DNA of 9,022 nucleotides from Prolixibacteraceae bacterium UBA6162 (GTDB lineage: Bacteria > Bacteroidota > Bacteroidia > Bacteroidales > Prolixibacteraceae): the NCBI GenBank assembly GCA_002428215.1, contig DIUI01000012.1, positions 1 through 9,022 of the forward strand. The letters run 5' to 3'. The notes beneath the pieces were generated by a model. That model had not been told where the DNA came from, ran no database searches, and saw only the letters and a program-made list of their open reading frames with translations. Every line of letters starts with the position of its first letter. The first letter of the stretch is position 1. Shown in pieces: positions 1-6,426 of this stretch. Both the position numbers and the translations under genes were made by a program.

Positions 1-596
1 GTTTCAAAAAGGGCGGTAACCCTGTAGGAGGAGCTGGTCGAAAAATTAATGATTTCACGTTCGCGTTCCACAATCAATCTTACAGCTACCGATTGAACTC
101 TGCCTGCCGACAGCGACGGCTTTACTTTTTTCCACAACACAGGCGACACTTCAAAGCCAACAATGCGGTCCAAAACCCGGCGTGCTTGCTGCGCATTTAC
201 CAGATTGAGGTTGATTGACCGGGGGTGGGCAATTGCTTTTTGAATCGCTTCTTTGGTGATTTCGTGGAAAACGATTCGTTTTGTTTTGACCGGATCGAGG
301 CCGAGAACTTCACTTAAGTGCCAGGCTATGGCTTCCCCTTCGCGGTCTTCGTCAGACGCAAGCCAGATCTCTACCGCCGATTTGGCCATCTTTTTTAATT
401 CGGCAACCACCTTTTTTTTGTCGTCCGAAACGATATACTTTGGCTCGAAATTGTTTGCAATGTCAATACCAAACCCTTTCTTTTCAAGGTCGCGGATGTG
501 TCCCATGCTTGAGGTCACCTTGAAATTTTCGCCCAGGAATTTCTCAATGGTTTTGGCCTTGGCCGGCGATTCTACGATAACGAGATGCTCTTGCAT
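1..596 (-). CDS. topA: DNA topoisomerase I, N-terminal part (3' end outside window)
   Basis: Type IA topoisomerase, which relaxes negative supercoils by a transient 5'-phosphotyrosyl single-strand break. About 198 N-terminal residues are visible. They begin MQEHLVIVESPAKAKTIEKF, the standard start of bacterial TopA, which fixes the ATG at 596. The Toprim domain covers roughly residues 3-115, with the catalytic glutamate E9, K13, and the metal-binding acidic triad D82, D84 and E86 in SDEDREGEAIAWH (E. coli E9, D111, D113, E115). The conserved SLSAGRVQS block is at 161-169. The active-site tyrosine and the C-terminal zinc or basic repeats lie beyond base 1, so completeness cannot be judged. No frameshift is seen in the visible part. 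The gene is divergent from the PBP gene across a 209-bp gap. Family assignment is near certain; total length is unknown. Confidence 0.97.
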   Translation of the reverse strand, partial: MQEHLVIVESPAKAKTIEKFLGENFKVTSSMGHIRDLEKKGFGIDIANNFEPKYIVSDDKKKVVAELKKMAKSAVEIWLASDEDREGEAIAWHLSEVLGLDPVKTKRIVFHEITKEAIQKAIAHPRSINLNLVNAQQARRVLDRIVGFEVSPVLWKKVKPSLSAGRVQSVAVRLIVEREREIINFSTSSSYRVTALFE

Positions 597-623
597 AGAC
601 AGGAAGCTTTTGAAAATTTTTTG

Positions 624-655
624 CAAAGTAAAGAAAATGGATGGCGAAGTTCAAA
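624..655 (-). promoter_or_regulatory. Candidate Bacteroidota-type promoter for topA
   Basis: Read on the minus strand, TTTG (655-652) is followed after 20 bp by TTACTTTG (631-624). This compares with the Bacteroidota sigma-ABfr consensus TTTG, about 19-21 bp, TAnnTTTG: 4/4 and 5/6 fixed positions match. It would start transcription near base 617 and give a leader of about 20 nt before the topA ATG. Position and spacing are good, but the region is AT-rich and there is no direct evidence of a start site. Confidence 0.42.
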
Positions 656-773
656 ATTTCCTTTTACATTTTTCGTTTTCTATTGCATTGAAAATGATAC
701 CTTTATTTTCATTTTGATGTTTGGAGGCCAGTTTGACCTGCCTGCCGCATCATCCATATCCGCTTAATACTGA

Positions 774-781
774 TATATTTG
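774..781 (+). promoter_or_regulatory. Candidate -7 promoter element of the PBP gene
   Basis: TATATTTG matches the Bacteroidota -7 consensus TAnnTTTG at every fixed position. It predicts a transcription start near 787-789 and a leader of under 20 nt before the ATG at 806. No TTTG -33 box is found at the usual 19-21 bp upstream; the nearest (732-735) is 38 bp away, so only the -7 element is supported. Confidence 0.4.
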
Positions 782-805
782 CATAGCCTTAACAACCGTT
801 AGAAA

Positions 806-3154
806 ATGGATAAAAAAACCATGAATTACACCAAAGAAATAAAAATACTGTGGGGGATTGTAGTTGGAGGAATCGCCTCTTTGGTAATTCTGTTCTATTT
901 AATTGCCATCGGAAAGCTTGGTTTTATGCCCACATTCGAAGATCTTGAGAACTCCGAGGCGTTCCTGGCATCGCAGGTAATTTCGGCCGATCAGAAGGTA
1001 ATGGGCACTTTCTTTATGGAGAATAGAACGTATGTTTCTTACGAAGAGTTACCACCCCACCTGATTACTGCACTTATATCGACCGAGGATGTCCGTTTCT
1101 TTAGCCACTCTGGAATCGATTTCCGAGGTTTGCTAAGGGTCGTTAAAGGAATCGTTACAGGTGACTCCAGTTCGGGTGGAGGAAGTACCATTTCTCAGCA
1201 GCTGGCAAAGATGCTTTTTCCGCGCGAAAATTTTTCTGGACCCGTAAGAATGATTATCCGCAAGTTTCGTGAATGGATTATTGCTGTAAAACTTGAAAGA
1301 AGTTACACCAAGGAGGAGATACTGATGATGTATCTCAATAAATACGATTTTTTAAACCTGGCGGTAGGAATTAAAACCGCTTCGAATGTTTACTTCAATT
1401 GTGACCCCGATTCCCTGCACCTGCACCAGTCTGCCATGCTGGTGGGAATGGCTCAGAACAGCTCTCTGTATAATCCAATTCGAAGAGAGCAACTTACTCT
1501 GCAGCGACGCAATGTGGTGCTCAGCCAGATGCTCAAGTATGGACATCTCACCCGAGCCGAATTTGACTCAGTAAAGGTATTGCCACTCGATCTTGATTAC
1601 CGTAAGGTGGACTTTAAGCGGGGTTTGGCAACCTACCTCAGAGAGTATCTGCGCCTTACAATGACTGCCAATGAGCCCGATCCTGCGCGTTATGCCTCAT
1701 GGCAAGCGCAGAAATTCACCGAAGACTCGCTCGAATGGGCTACCAATCCGTTGTTTGGATGGATAGCCAAAAACCGAAAAGCGGATGGCTCGAAATACGA
1801 TCTTTACCGCGATGGACTCAGAATTTATACTACCATCGACTCCCGTATGCAGTCGTATGCAGAGGATGCGGTGGCCAAGCATCTCAGTGAGAACCTTCAG
1901 CCTCTATTCGACAGACGGGTAGGTTCGCTCCGAAATCCGCCATTTAGCAACAATATGACCGCTGCCGAGTCGGATGAGCTGATCGACAGAGCTATCCGTC
2001 AAACTGAGCGGCACAGGGTTCTGCGTGAGGCAGGTAAAAGCTGGGCTGAAATAAGAAGCGAATTCAGTAAACCGGTCGAGATGACTCTCTTCTCCTGGAA
2101 GGGAGACATCGATACCATTATGTCGCCTATTGACTCCATCAAGTGGTACCTGCGTTATTTCCGGTCGTCGTTTATGGCTATGGAGAATGGCACCGGACAA
2201 GTTAAAGCGTATGTTGGCGGTCCAAGCTATGAATATTTTATGTACGACATGGTGAAGGGTGGTAAAAGGCAGGTTGGTTCAACAGTAAAGCCTTTCCTCT
2301 ACACCCTCGCTATGCAGAACGGCTTAACCCCCTGTACCAAGGTGCCTTATGTAAGGCAGCAATTTATTTTATGGGACGGCTCAATTTGGGAACCCCGCGA
2401 TGCCAGCGATGATCCCGAGAACTATGGTACTATGGTTACCCTGAAGTGGGGGTTGGCCAATTCTAAGAATATGATTTCCGCATGGGTTATGAAACAATTT
2501 AATCCCGAGGCAGTGAAGGAGGTGATGCGTAAGCTTGGGGTATATTCTCCAATCGATGCGGTACCATCTATGTTTTTAGGAACCAGCGATATTACATTGT
2601 ACGAAATGGTTGGGGCCTTTTCTACTTATGCCAACAACGGAATATTTGTAAAGCCCTATTTTGTAACCTACATTGAGGATAGATATGGCAACGTCGTGGC
2701 CCGGTTTCTTCCCCAGCGGTATGAGGCCATCGACGAAAATACCGCTTACCTCATGGTCAACTTAATGCAGGGAGTAGTCGATGGCGGAACCGGTACCCGT
2801 TTGCGAAACCGCGAAGGCTATGGCCGTTTTAAGGTGCCCATTGCCGGGAAAACTGGTACTACCCAGAACCATTCCGACGGGTGGTTCATTGGCGCAACTC
2901 CGCAACTTACTGCAGGGGTATGGACCGGGGCTGATTTGCGCAGCATCCATTTTGCCGACATCTCTACCGGACAAGGGGCCAATATGGCGCTGCCAGTATG
3001 GGGCTATTTTATGAGAAGTGTACTAAACGATCCAACATTGGGATATACCGAGGATGTCACTTTTGTTCGCCCTGCCGGGTTCAACGTAAACTTAAACTGC
3101 AACCTTGAGGATCCGGTTCGAAACCGCAATCTTGAGGGCGACGACTTTTTTTAG
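806..3154 (+). CDS. Class A (bifunctional) penicillin-binding protein, PBP1A family
   Basis: Peptidoglycan synthase with a glycosyltransferase that polymerises lipid II and a transpeptidase that cross-links stem peptides in the periplasm. The 782 residues start with a short cytoplasmic tail and a signal anchor at about 13-36. The GT51 domain follows (about 65-255). It has the catalytic glutamate E94 in EDVRFFSH, GGSTISQQLAK (125-135), the second catalytic glutamate E156 in RKFRE, and EEILMMYLN (170-178). The transpeptidase domain has S492 in STVK (492-495), SKN (553-555) and KTGT (682-685), so both activities look intact. Length is normal for the Bacteroidota form. A second in-frame ATG at 821 is possible, but the first sits about 18 nt after the predicted transcription start. 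There is no Shine-Dalgarno motif, only an A-rich leader, as usual in this phylum. The gene is often annotated mrcA or ponA in other genomes. It is transcribed alone, convergent with rlmN. Confidence 0.95.
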   Translation: MDKKTMNYTKEIKILWGIVVGGIASLVILFYLIAIGKLGFMPTFEDLENSEAFLASQVISADQKVMGTFFMENRTYVSYEELPPHLITALISTEDVRFFSHSGIDFRGLLRVVKGIVTGDSSSGGGSTISQQLAKMLFPRENFSGPVRMIIRKFREWIIAVKLERSYTKEEILMMYLNKYDFLNLAVGIKTASNVYFNCDPDSLHLHQSAMLVGMAQNSSLYNPIRREQLTLQRRNVVLSQMLKYGHLTRAEFDSVKVLPLDLDYRKVDFKRGLATYLREYLRLTMTANEPDPARYASWQAQKFTEDSLEWATNPLFGWIAKNRKADGSKYDLYRDGLRIYTTIDSRMQSYAEDAVAKHLSENLQPLFDRRVGSLRNPPFSNNMTAAESDELIDRAIRQTERHRVLREAGKSWAEIRSEFSKPVEMTLFSWKGDIDTIMSPIDSIKWYLRYFRSSFMAMENGTGQVKAYVGGPSYEYFMYDMVKGGKRQVGSTVKPFLYTLAMQNGLTPCTKVPYVRQQFILWDGSIWEPRDASDDPENYGTMVTLKWGLANSKNMISAWVMKQFNPEAVKEVMRKLGVYSPIDAVPSMFLGTSDITLYEMVGAFSTYANNGIFVKPYFVTYIEDRYGNVVARFLPQRYEAIDENTAYLMVNLMQGVVDGGTGTRLRNREGYGRFKVPIAGKTGTTQNHSDGWFIGATPQLTAGVWTGADLRSIHFADISTGQGANMALPVWGYFMRSVLNDPTLGYTEDVTFVRPAGFNVNLNCNLEDPVRNRNLEGDDFF

Positions 3155-3257
3155 CCTTCGTTTGGGGAATGGTCTATCCTGTTCTCTCTGAAGTTTTTTA
3201 TTGCGGTAATTAAATGGACTGGATTTTCAGACGGATTGCAGAGATTCATTCACCCGG
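3155..3257. other. Convergent intergenic gap without a clear terminator
   Basis: This 103-bp gap lies between the stop codons of the PBP gene (plus) and rlmN (minus). A weak CTTC/GAAG pairing precedes a T6 run at about 3194-3199, but the stem is only 4 bp with a long loop. No convincing intrinsic terminator is visible for either direction, and no small ORF or promoter is supported. Confidence 0.5.
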
Positions 3258-4289
3258 TCAGGCTTGAGCACTCTTAACCAATTCGCGGGTTGACAACAAT
3301 CCACAGGCAGCATAAATATCCTGACCACGTGAAGCTCTGATGGTGGTTAAGATTCCTTTATCGTTCAGGCGGTCTTTAAATTCGGATATTACCGATTCAC
3401 TGCTTCCCCGCAATGGAGTACCGGGGATGGGATGAAACCTGATAAGGTTGATTCGGCAGCGCAAACCCCCAAGCAGTCGGACCAGTTCGCCTATATGCCT
3501 TGAGGTGTCGTTTACCCCTTCGAACATGATATACTCGAACGAAACCCTGCGCTGGCGACCCATATCCCACTCTCTGATTTCCCCAATTACTTCGCTAATA
3601 GGATAGGCCACCTGCACCGGCATGAGGTTGCGGCGTTCATCATCGAATGGGGTATGCAAACTTACCGCCAGATGGGCTTCGCTGTTTTCTAAAAAGTGCA
3701 TCATTCCGGGTAAAATCCCTATGGTTGAAACCGTAATGCGGCGCGGACTCATTGCATAGCCCCAATCGGCGGTTAAAATCCGGAGACTCTTCATCACCTC
3801 ATCGAGGTTATCGAAAGGTTCGCCCATACCCATATACACAATGTTTGAAACCTTATCTGCCTCCTCAATGCTGCGAATCTGGTTCACTATCTCGCCGGCT
3901 GTCAATTGTCCCTGAAATCCCTGCTTGCCCGTCATACAAAACAAACAACCCATTTTGCAACCTACCTGCGAACTCACACATACAGTAATGCGGTCGCCCT
4001 CCGGAATCATTGCAGTTTCAATATATTTCCCCCCCGATGCAACAAAGAGATACTTCCGGGTGCCATCGATGCTGGTTTGCACCTTTACCGGCGTGGAAAC
4101 TCCAACACTATAATGCTCTGAGAGCAGTGTTCGTGCTTTTTTCGATAAATTGGTCATCTCGTCGAACGTTGAAACGTTCTTTTTGTAGAGCCAATCAGTA
4201 AGTTGCCGGGCTGTAAAAGCCGGTAATCCCAGTCCGGTAACAATCTCCTTCAACGCTTCAAGCGATTGGCCAAACAGTGCGTTTTGCAT
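3258..4289 (-). CDS. rlmN: Dual-specificity 23S rRNA A2503 / tRNA A37 C2-methyltransferase RlmN (radical SAM)
   Basis: Methylates C2 of adenosine 2503 in 23S rRNA and, in the well-studied family member, A37 of some tRNAs, supporting translational fidelity. The 343-residue protein (start at 4289) has an N-terminal accessory helical region (1-75), E91 in the IET stretch before IPEGDR, and the radical-SAM cluster motif C111-x3-C115-x2-C118. GMGEP (154-158) and the C-terminal RGQDIYAACG with C329 follow; C329 matches the transiently methylated cysteine C355 of E. coli RlmN. C118 or another family cysteine would be the partner in resolution. The frame extends to 4397, but those 36 extra residues lack family features and would overlap the upstream reductase gene. 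MQNALFGQSLEALKEIV fits the family start and length (about 345). It lies 58 nt downstream of the reductase gene on the same strand and is probably cotranscribed. Confidence 0.95.
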   Translation of the reverse strand: MQNALFGQSLEALKEIVTGLGLPAFTARQLTDWLYKKNVSTFDEMTNLSKKARTLLSEHYSVGVSTPVKVQTSIDGTRKYLFVASGGKYIETAMIPEGDRITVCVSSQVGCKMGCLFCMTGKQGFQGQLTAGEIVNQIRSIEEADKVSNIVYMGMGEPFDNLDEVMKSLRILTADWGYAMSPRRITVSTIGILPGMMHFLENSEAHLAVSLHTPFDDERRNLMPVQVAYPISEVIGEIREWDMGRQRRVSFEYIMFEGVNDTSRHIGELVRLLGGLRCRINLIRFHPIPGTPLRGSSESVISEFKDRLNDKGILTTIRASRGQDIYAACGLLSTRELVKSAQA

Positions 4290-4296
4290 AGTGTAA

Positions 4297-4355
4297 ATTT
4301 CTAAACGGAAGTAAGGTTCTTTGACCTTCAATGGCCGGGTATATGCCTTAGAAAT
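4297..4355. repeat. Nested inverted repeats between the reductase gene and rlmN
   Basis: ATTTCTAA (4297-4304) and TTAGAAAT (4348-4355) are perfect 8-bp inverted copies 43 bp apart. The second copy includes the TAA stop of the reductase gene. Inside lies a shorter pair, AAGGT (4313-4317) and ACCTT (4324-4328), with a 6-nt loop. In the minus-strand mRNA these could form a stem with an inner hairpin just upstream of the rlmN start. There is no U tract, so it does not look like a terminator. Stability is modest and chance occurrence in AT-rich DNA is possible. Confidence 0.3.
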
Positions 4356-5022
4356 AGATCTCGGCGAGAATATCTCCATAGGGAACACCTCTTTCAATAA
4401 GCAAATCGCGAACCTCCACTACCATAAGTGCTTTGCCGCAAAGGTAATATTTATTGCCGGGAGGTAAAGAGGGTTCGTTCCGCAGAAAATCGGTTACCCT
4501 GCCTGGAAAGATGTTGCATGCCGATTCCTGCGAACAGCAGCGTATATATCGATCGCCCATTGCCCAATCAAGCTCATCTTCAAAATAGAACTGCGATAGC
4601 TTTCTTACTCCATGAATCAACCTTTTGTTTTCGCCCAAACCCGACTGAAACATAGAATAAAAGGGGGCTAATCCTGTGCCTGTGGCAATCCACCATGCAT
4701 CTTCACGGGTGGTTCGGAAACTTCCGTAAGGTTTTGAAACCATAATTTTGTCGCCCGGAATGGCTGCGGCAAGCCTGGGGGTAAGTAAGCCATCCTCTTT
4801 GACGTTAAAAAGCACCCGCATTTCAGGGTCGCTGTTGCTGCTGCAAATGCTGTAAATCCTGGGAGGAATCTCGGGAGTTAGGGTTATTTTTACCACTTGC
4901 CCCGGAACAAAATCGCGTGTTCTGTGCCACGAAATAACAAAAACACCCTCAGATATCTCCTGGACACCGGAAAGTGTAACCTTTTCAAGATGATCGGTCT
5001 GATGAACTGGCTGTTTTCTCAT
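4348..5022 (-). CDS. FNR-type FAD-dependent NAD(P)H reductase (ferredoxin/flavodoxin reductase-like)
   Basis: Cytoplasmic flavoprotein of the ferredoxin-NADP+ reductase fold, predicted to move electrons between NAD(P)H and a small carrier such as ferredoxin or flavodoxin. It has 224 residues, the compact size of the plant-type/bacterial FNR superfamily. The N-terminal FAD-binding beta barrel (about 10-100) holds RIYS (55-58), the flavin-contacting RxYS motif, and GLLTPRLA (78-85), which matches the GxxTxxL phosphate-contacting stretch. The nucleotide domain has ATGTGLAP (113-120), YLCG (193-196) and a C-terminal aromatic F224. There is no iron-sulfur cluster motif; C162, C163 and C169 are not spaced for one. 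At the position where NADPH-specific members often have SRE there is SQE (164-166), so cofactor choice is unclear. The true partner is unknown. It is upstream of and codirectional with rlmN, whose radical-SAM chemistry needs such electrons. Confidence 0.85.
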   Translation of the reverse strand: MRKQPVHQTDHLEKVTLSGVQEISEGVFVISWHRTRDFVPGQVVKITLTPEIPPRIYSICSSNSDPEMRVLFNVKEDGLLTPRLAAAIPGDKIMVSKPYGSFRTTREDAWWIATGTGLAPFYSMFQSGLGENKRLIHGVRKLSQFYFEDELDWAMGDRYIRCCSQESACNIFPGRVTDFLRNEPSLPPGNKYYLCGKALMVVEVRDLLIERGVPYGDILAEIYF

Positions 5023-5079
5023 AATCCAGTGAATTGTTAGCCCTTTTTGGTTTTGGTACTTTTAGGTCGGGTAGTTTCA

Positions 5080-5110
5080 CAATATTACTGTAGTTTTGAA
5101 TAACAACAAA
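5080..5110 (-). promoter_or_regulatory. Candidate promoter for the reductase-rlmN pair
   Basis: On the minus strand TTTG (5110-5107) is followed after 19 bp by TAATATTG (5087-5080), matching the Bacteroidota consensus at 4/4 and 5/6 fixed positions. Transcription would start near 5073, giving about a 50-nt leader before the ATG at 5022. It overlaps a rightward -7 candidate at 5091-5098, so the two directions could compete for polymerase. Confidence 0.38.
5091..5098 (+). promoter_or_regulatory. Candidate -7 element of the ROK gene cluster
   Basis: TAGTTTTG matches TAnnTTTG exactly, but no TTTG -33 box sits 19-21 bp upstream. Transcription would start near 5105, leaving an 88-nt leader that contains the symmetric sequences described at 5136-5191. 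A weaker alternative is CTTG (5145-5148), 20 bp, GAACTTTG (5169-5176), which would start just before the gene. Which of the two is real cannot be decided from sequence. Confidence 0.28.
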
Positions 5111-5135
5111 AAATTCTTTTCTTTTTTAATTATTT

Positions 5136-5177
5136 ACAAAGTTGCTTGTCGTTTAAAAATTTATTAGCGAACTTTGT
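5136..5177. repeat. 8-bp inverted repeat upstream of the ROK gene (possible operator)
   Basis: ACAAAGTT (5136-5143) and AACTTTGT (5170-5177) are perfect inverted copies with centres 34 bp apart, near three helical turns. They lie between the ROK start codon and the candidate upstream promoter. The second copy overlaps the alternative -7 element. Such paired half-sites would suit a dimeric regulator such as ROK autoregulation; this is inference, since no operator for this protein is known to me. Confidence 0.3.
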
Positions 5178-5191
5178 TGCAAGATTTGCAA
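5177..5191. repeat. TTGCAA-GAT-TTGCAA symmetric element abutting the ROK start codon
   Basis: Two copies of the palindrome TTGCAA (5177-5182 and 5186-5191) are separated by GAT and end one base before the ATG at 5193. In DNA the element is a near-perfect palindrome that could be a protein site. In RNA it could fold into a 6-bp stem with a 3-nt loop against the start codon, which would affect translation. The pattern is directly visible; the role is inferred. Confidence 0.35.
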
Positions 5192-5192
5192 A

Positions 5193-6410
5193 ATGGATTC
5201 TCTGTTTACCCGCAAAATAGAGCGCTCAGGTGTTGAGCAAAAGAACATCGGCAATAAAAAGCAGATAGTTCGCACTGTATACTTTTCCGGACCGGTATCG
5301 AGTTCGGAGTTGTCGCGCAGTCTGCATTTGAGCACTCCAAAAATTAATAGTTTGCTTCAAGAGCTGGTAAAATCAAATATTTTACGTGAGCTCGGCCCGG
5401 GTGATTCCAGTGGTGGCCGCCGGCCTGCTATTTTTGGGTTGGTTGAAGAGAGTTTTTATGTGGTAGGCATTACTGTTAATATACACCGAACCATACTGTC
5501 GATTTTTAATGCTACAAACCAGGAGGTGAGTGGGCCGCACTATCTAGATATTCCTATGCAGCGCGACTTTTCGCTCATGTCGCAGATTGGAGACTTCTTG
5601 AAGACGTTGATTGCAGAGCAAAAGTTCGATGGGTCCAAAATAATTGGAATTGGCATGGAGCTTCCCGGGCTGGCCAACATCGAAACGGGTGAAAACAAGA
5701 CCTATTTCCCGGGCCTGGCTAATCTGCAGTTTAAATTGGAAGAGATTTTTGGCTATCCTGTTTTTTTCGACAACGACGCCCGAATCAGGGCTTTTGCTGA
5801 ACAACAGTTTGGTTTAGCACGCGACAGGAAAAATGCCTTGGTAGTGCATGCCGATTGGGGGATAGGCTTGGGAGTTATTCTGGGAGGCCAGCTTTATACC
5901 GGGAAATCTGGCTTTTCGGGCGAATTTGGACATATTCCCATGCTCGAAAACGGAAGCTTATGTCATTGCGGCAAACGGGGATGCCTGGAAGCCATTGCTT
6001 CGGTATCGGCCGTTGAACGAATGGCCCGTGCCGGACTGCGTTCAGGTGCCGCCTCTCTGCTGCACAACCTGGTGGAGGGTGACGTTGAGCGTGTAAGTGG
6101 CAGTTTGGTAATGCAGGCAGCCAGTTCGGGCGACCAGTTTTCGATTTCACTCTTTGCCGAAATAGGCCAGTGGCTCGGTAAAGGGATTGTCTCGCTTATT
6201 CAGCTTTTTAATCCTGAACTTATTATTATAGGTGGAAAGTTGGCTGCTGCAAGTCAGTTCCTTGCAGCCCCAATGCACCAGTCGATCGCACTCCATGCCA
6301 ATCCTGACATTGCGCTCGATACCGAAATTTTGTTTTCGGCAATGGGCGAAAAGGCCGGGACAATTGGAGCCGCCGCCTATGCGATGGATCAATTGGCACA
6401 AACAAAATAA
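5193..6410 (+). CDS. ROK-family protein with N-terminal winged helix, probable sugar-responsive transcriptional regulator
   Basis: 405 residues, the usual size of NagC/Mlc/XylR-type ROK repressors, longer than ROK kinases (about 300). Residues about 18-80 form a MarR-like winged helix-turn-helix (SSSELSRSLHLSTPKINSLL at 36-55, then a GRRP wing at 75-78). The ROK actin-like fold follows from about 88. It has the catalytic-position aspartate D195 in FFDNDA, EFGH (244-247) and the zinc site CHCGKRGCLE (257-266, C257, C259, C264, with H247). The first phosphate-binding loop is degenerate: GITVNIHRT replaces the kinase-type GxDxGGT pattern. ATP-dependent kinase activity is therefore unlikely, while sugar binding seems preserved. 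The gene sits 16 nt upstream of the NagB-like fusion gene, so an amino-sugar phosphate or related sugar is a reasonable inducer. Autoregulation through the symmetric sites upstream is possible. The exact ligand is unknown. Confidence 0.9.
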   Translation: MDSLFTRKIERSGVEQKNIGNKKQIVRTVYFSGPVSSSELSRSLHLSTPKINSLLQELVKSNILRELGPGDSSGGRRPAIFGLVEESFYVVGITVNIHRTILSIFNATNQEVSGPHYLDIPMQRDFSLMSQIGDFLKTLIAEQKFDGSKIIGIGMELPGLANIETGENKTYFPGLANLQFKLEEIFGYPVFFDNDARIRAFAEQQFGLARDRKNALVVHADWGIGLGVILGGQLYTGKSGFSGEFGHIPMLENGSLCHCGKRGCLEAIASVSAVERMARAGLRSGAASLLHNLVEGDVERVSGSLVMQAASSGDQFSISLFAEIGQWLGKGIVSLIQLFNPELIIIGGKLAAASQFLAAPMHQSIALHANPDIALDTEILFSAMGEKAGTIGAAAYAMDQLAQTK

Positions 6411-6426
6411 TTCAAATCATACCAAA

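Noticed and set aside
691..715. AAAATGA/TCATTTT inverted pair with 11-nt loop in the topA/PBP gap
   Set aside because: A/T-rich 7-bp pair in an A/T-rich spacer, not aligned with either promoter candidate; chance is the simplest explanation.
253..717. 154-codon plus-strand open frame
   Set aside because: It is antisense to topA, whose minus-strand product is unmistakable; the plus-strand translation shows low-complexity serine/phenylalanine content and no domain.
585..767. 60-codon plus-strand frame in the topA/PBP gap
   Set aside because: It begins inside topA on the opposite strand, has no family features, and crosses the promoter region; composition does not look coding.
3070..3150. Direct repeat of CTTGAGG near the PBP C-terminus
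   Set aside because: It encodes the similar NLED and NLEG stretches at the end of the protein and spans only 7 bases; no evidence of a mobile or regulatory role.
3155..3257. Bidirectional intrinsic terminator between the PBP gene and rlmN
   Set aside because: Only a 4-bp pairing with a long loop precedes the T6 run; too weak to call.
4290..4397. 36-codon N-terminal extension of RlmN
   Set aside because: It would overlap the reductase gene by 50 bp, lacks any RlmN feature, and makes the protein longer than the family norm; the ATG at 4289 fits better.
6232..6426. 65-codon N-terminal extension of the NagB-like fusion
   Set aside because: It lies within the ROK coding region in another frame and does not resemble the family; the ATG at 6427 is 16 nt after the ROK stop.
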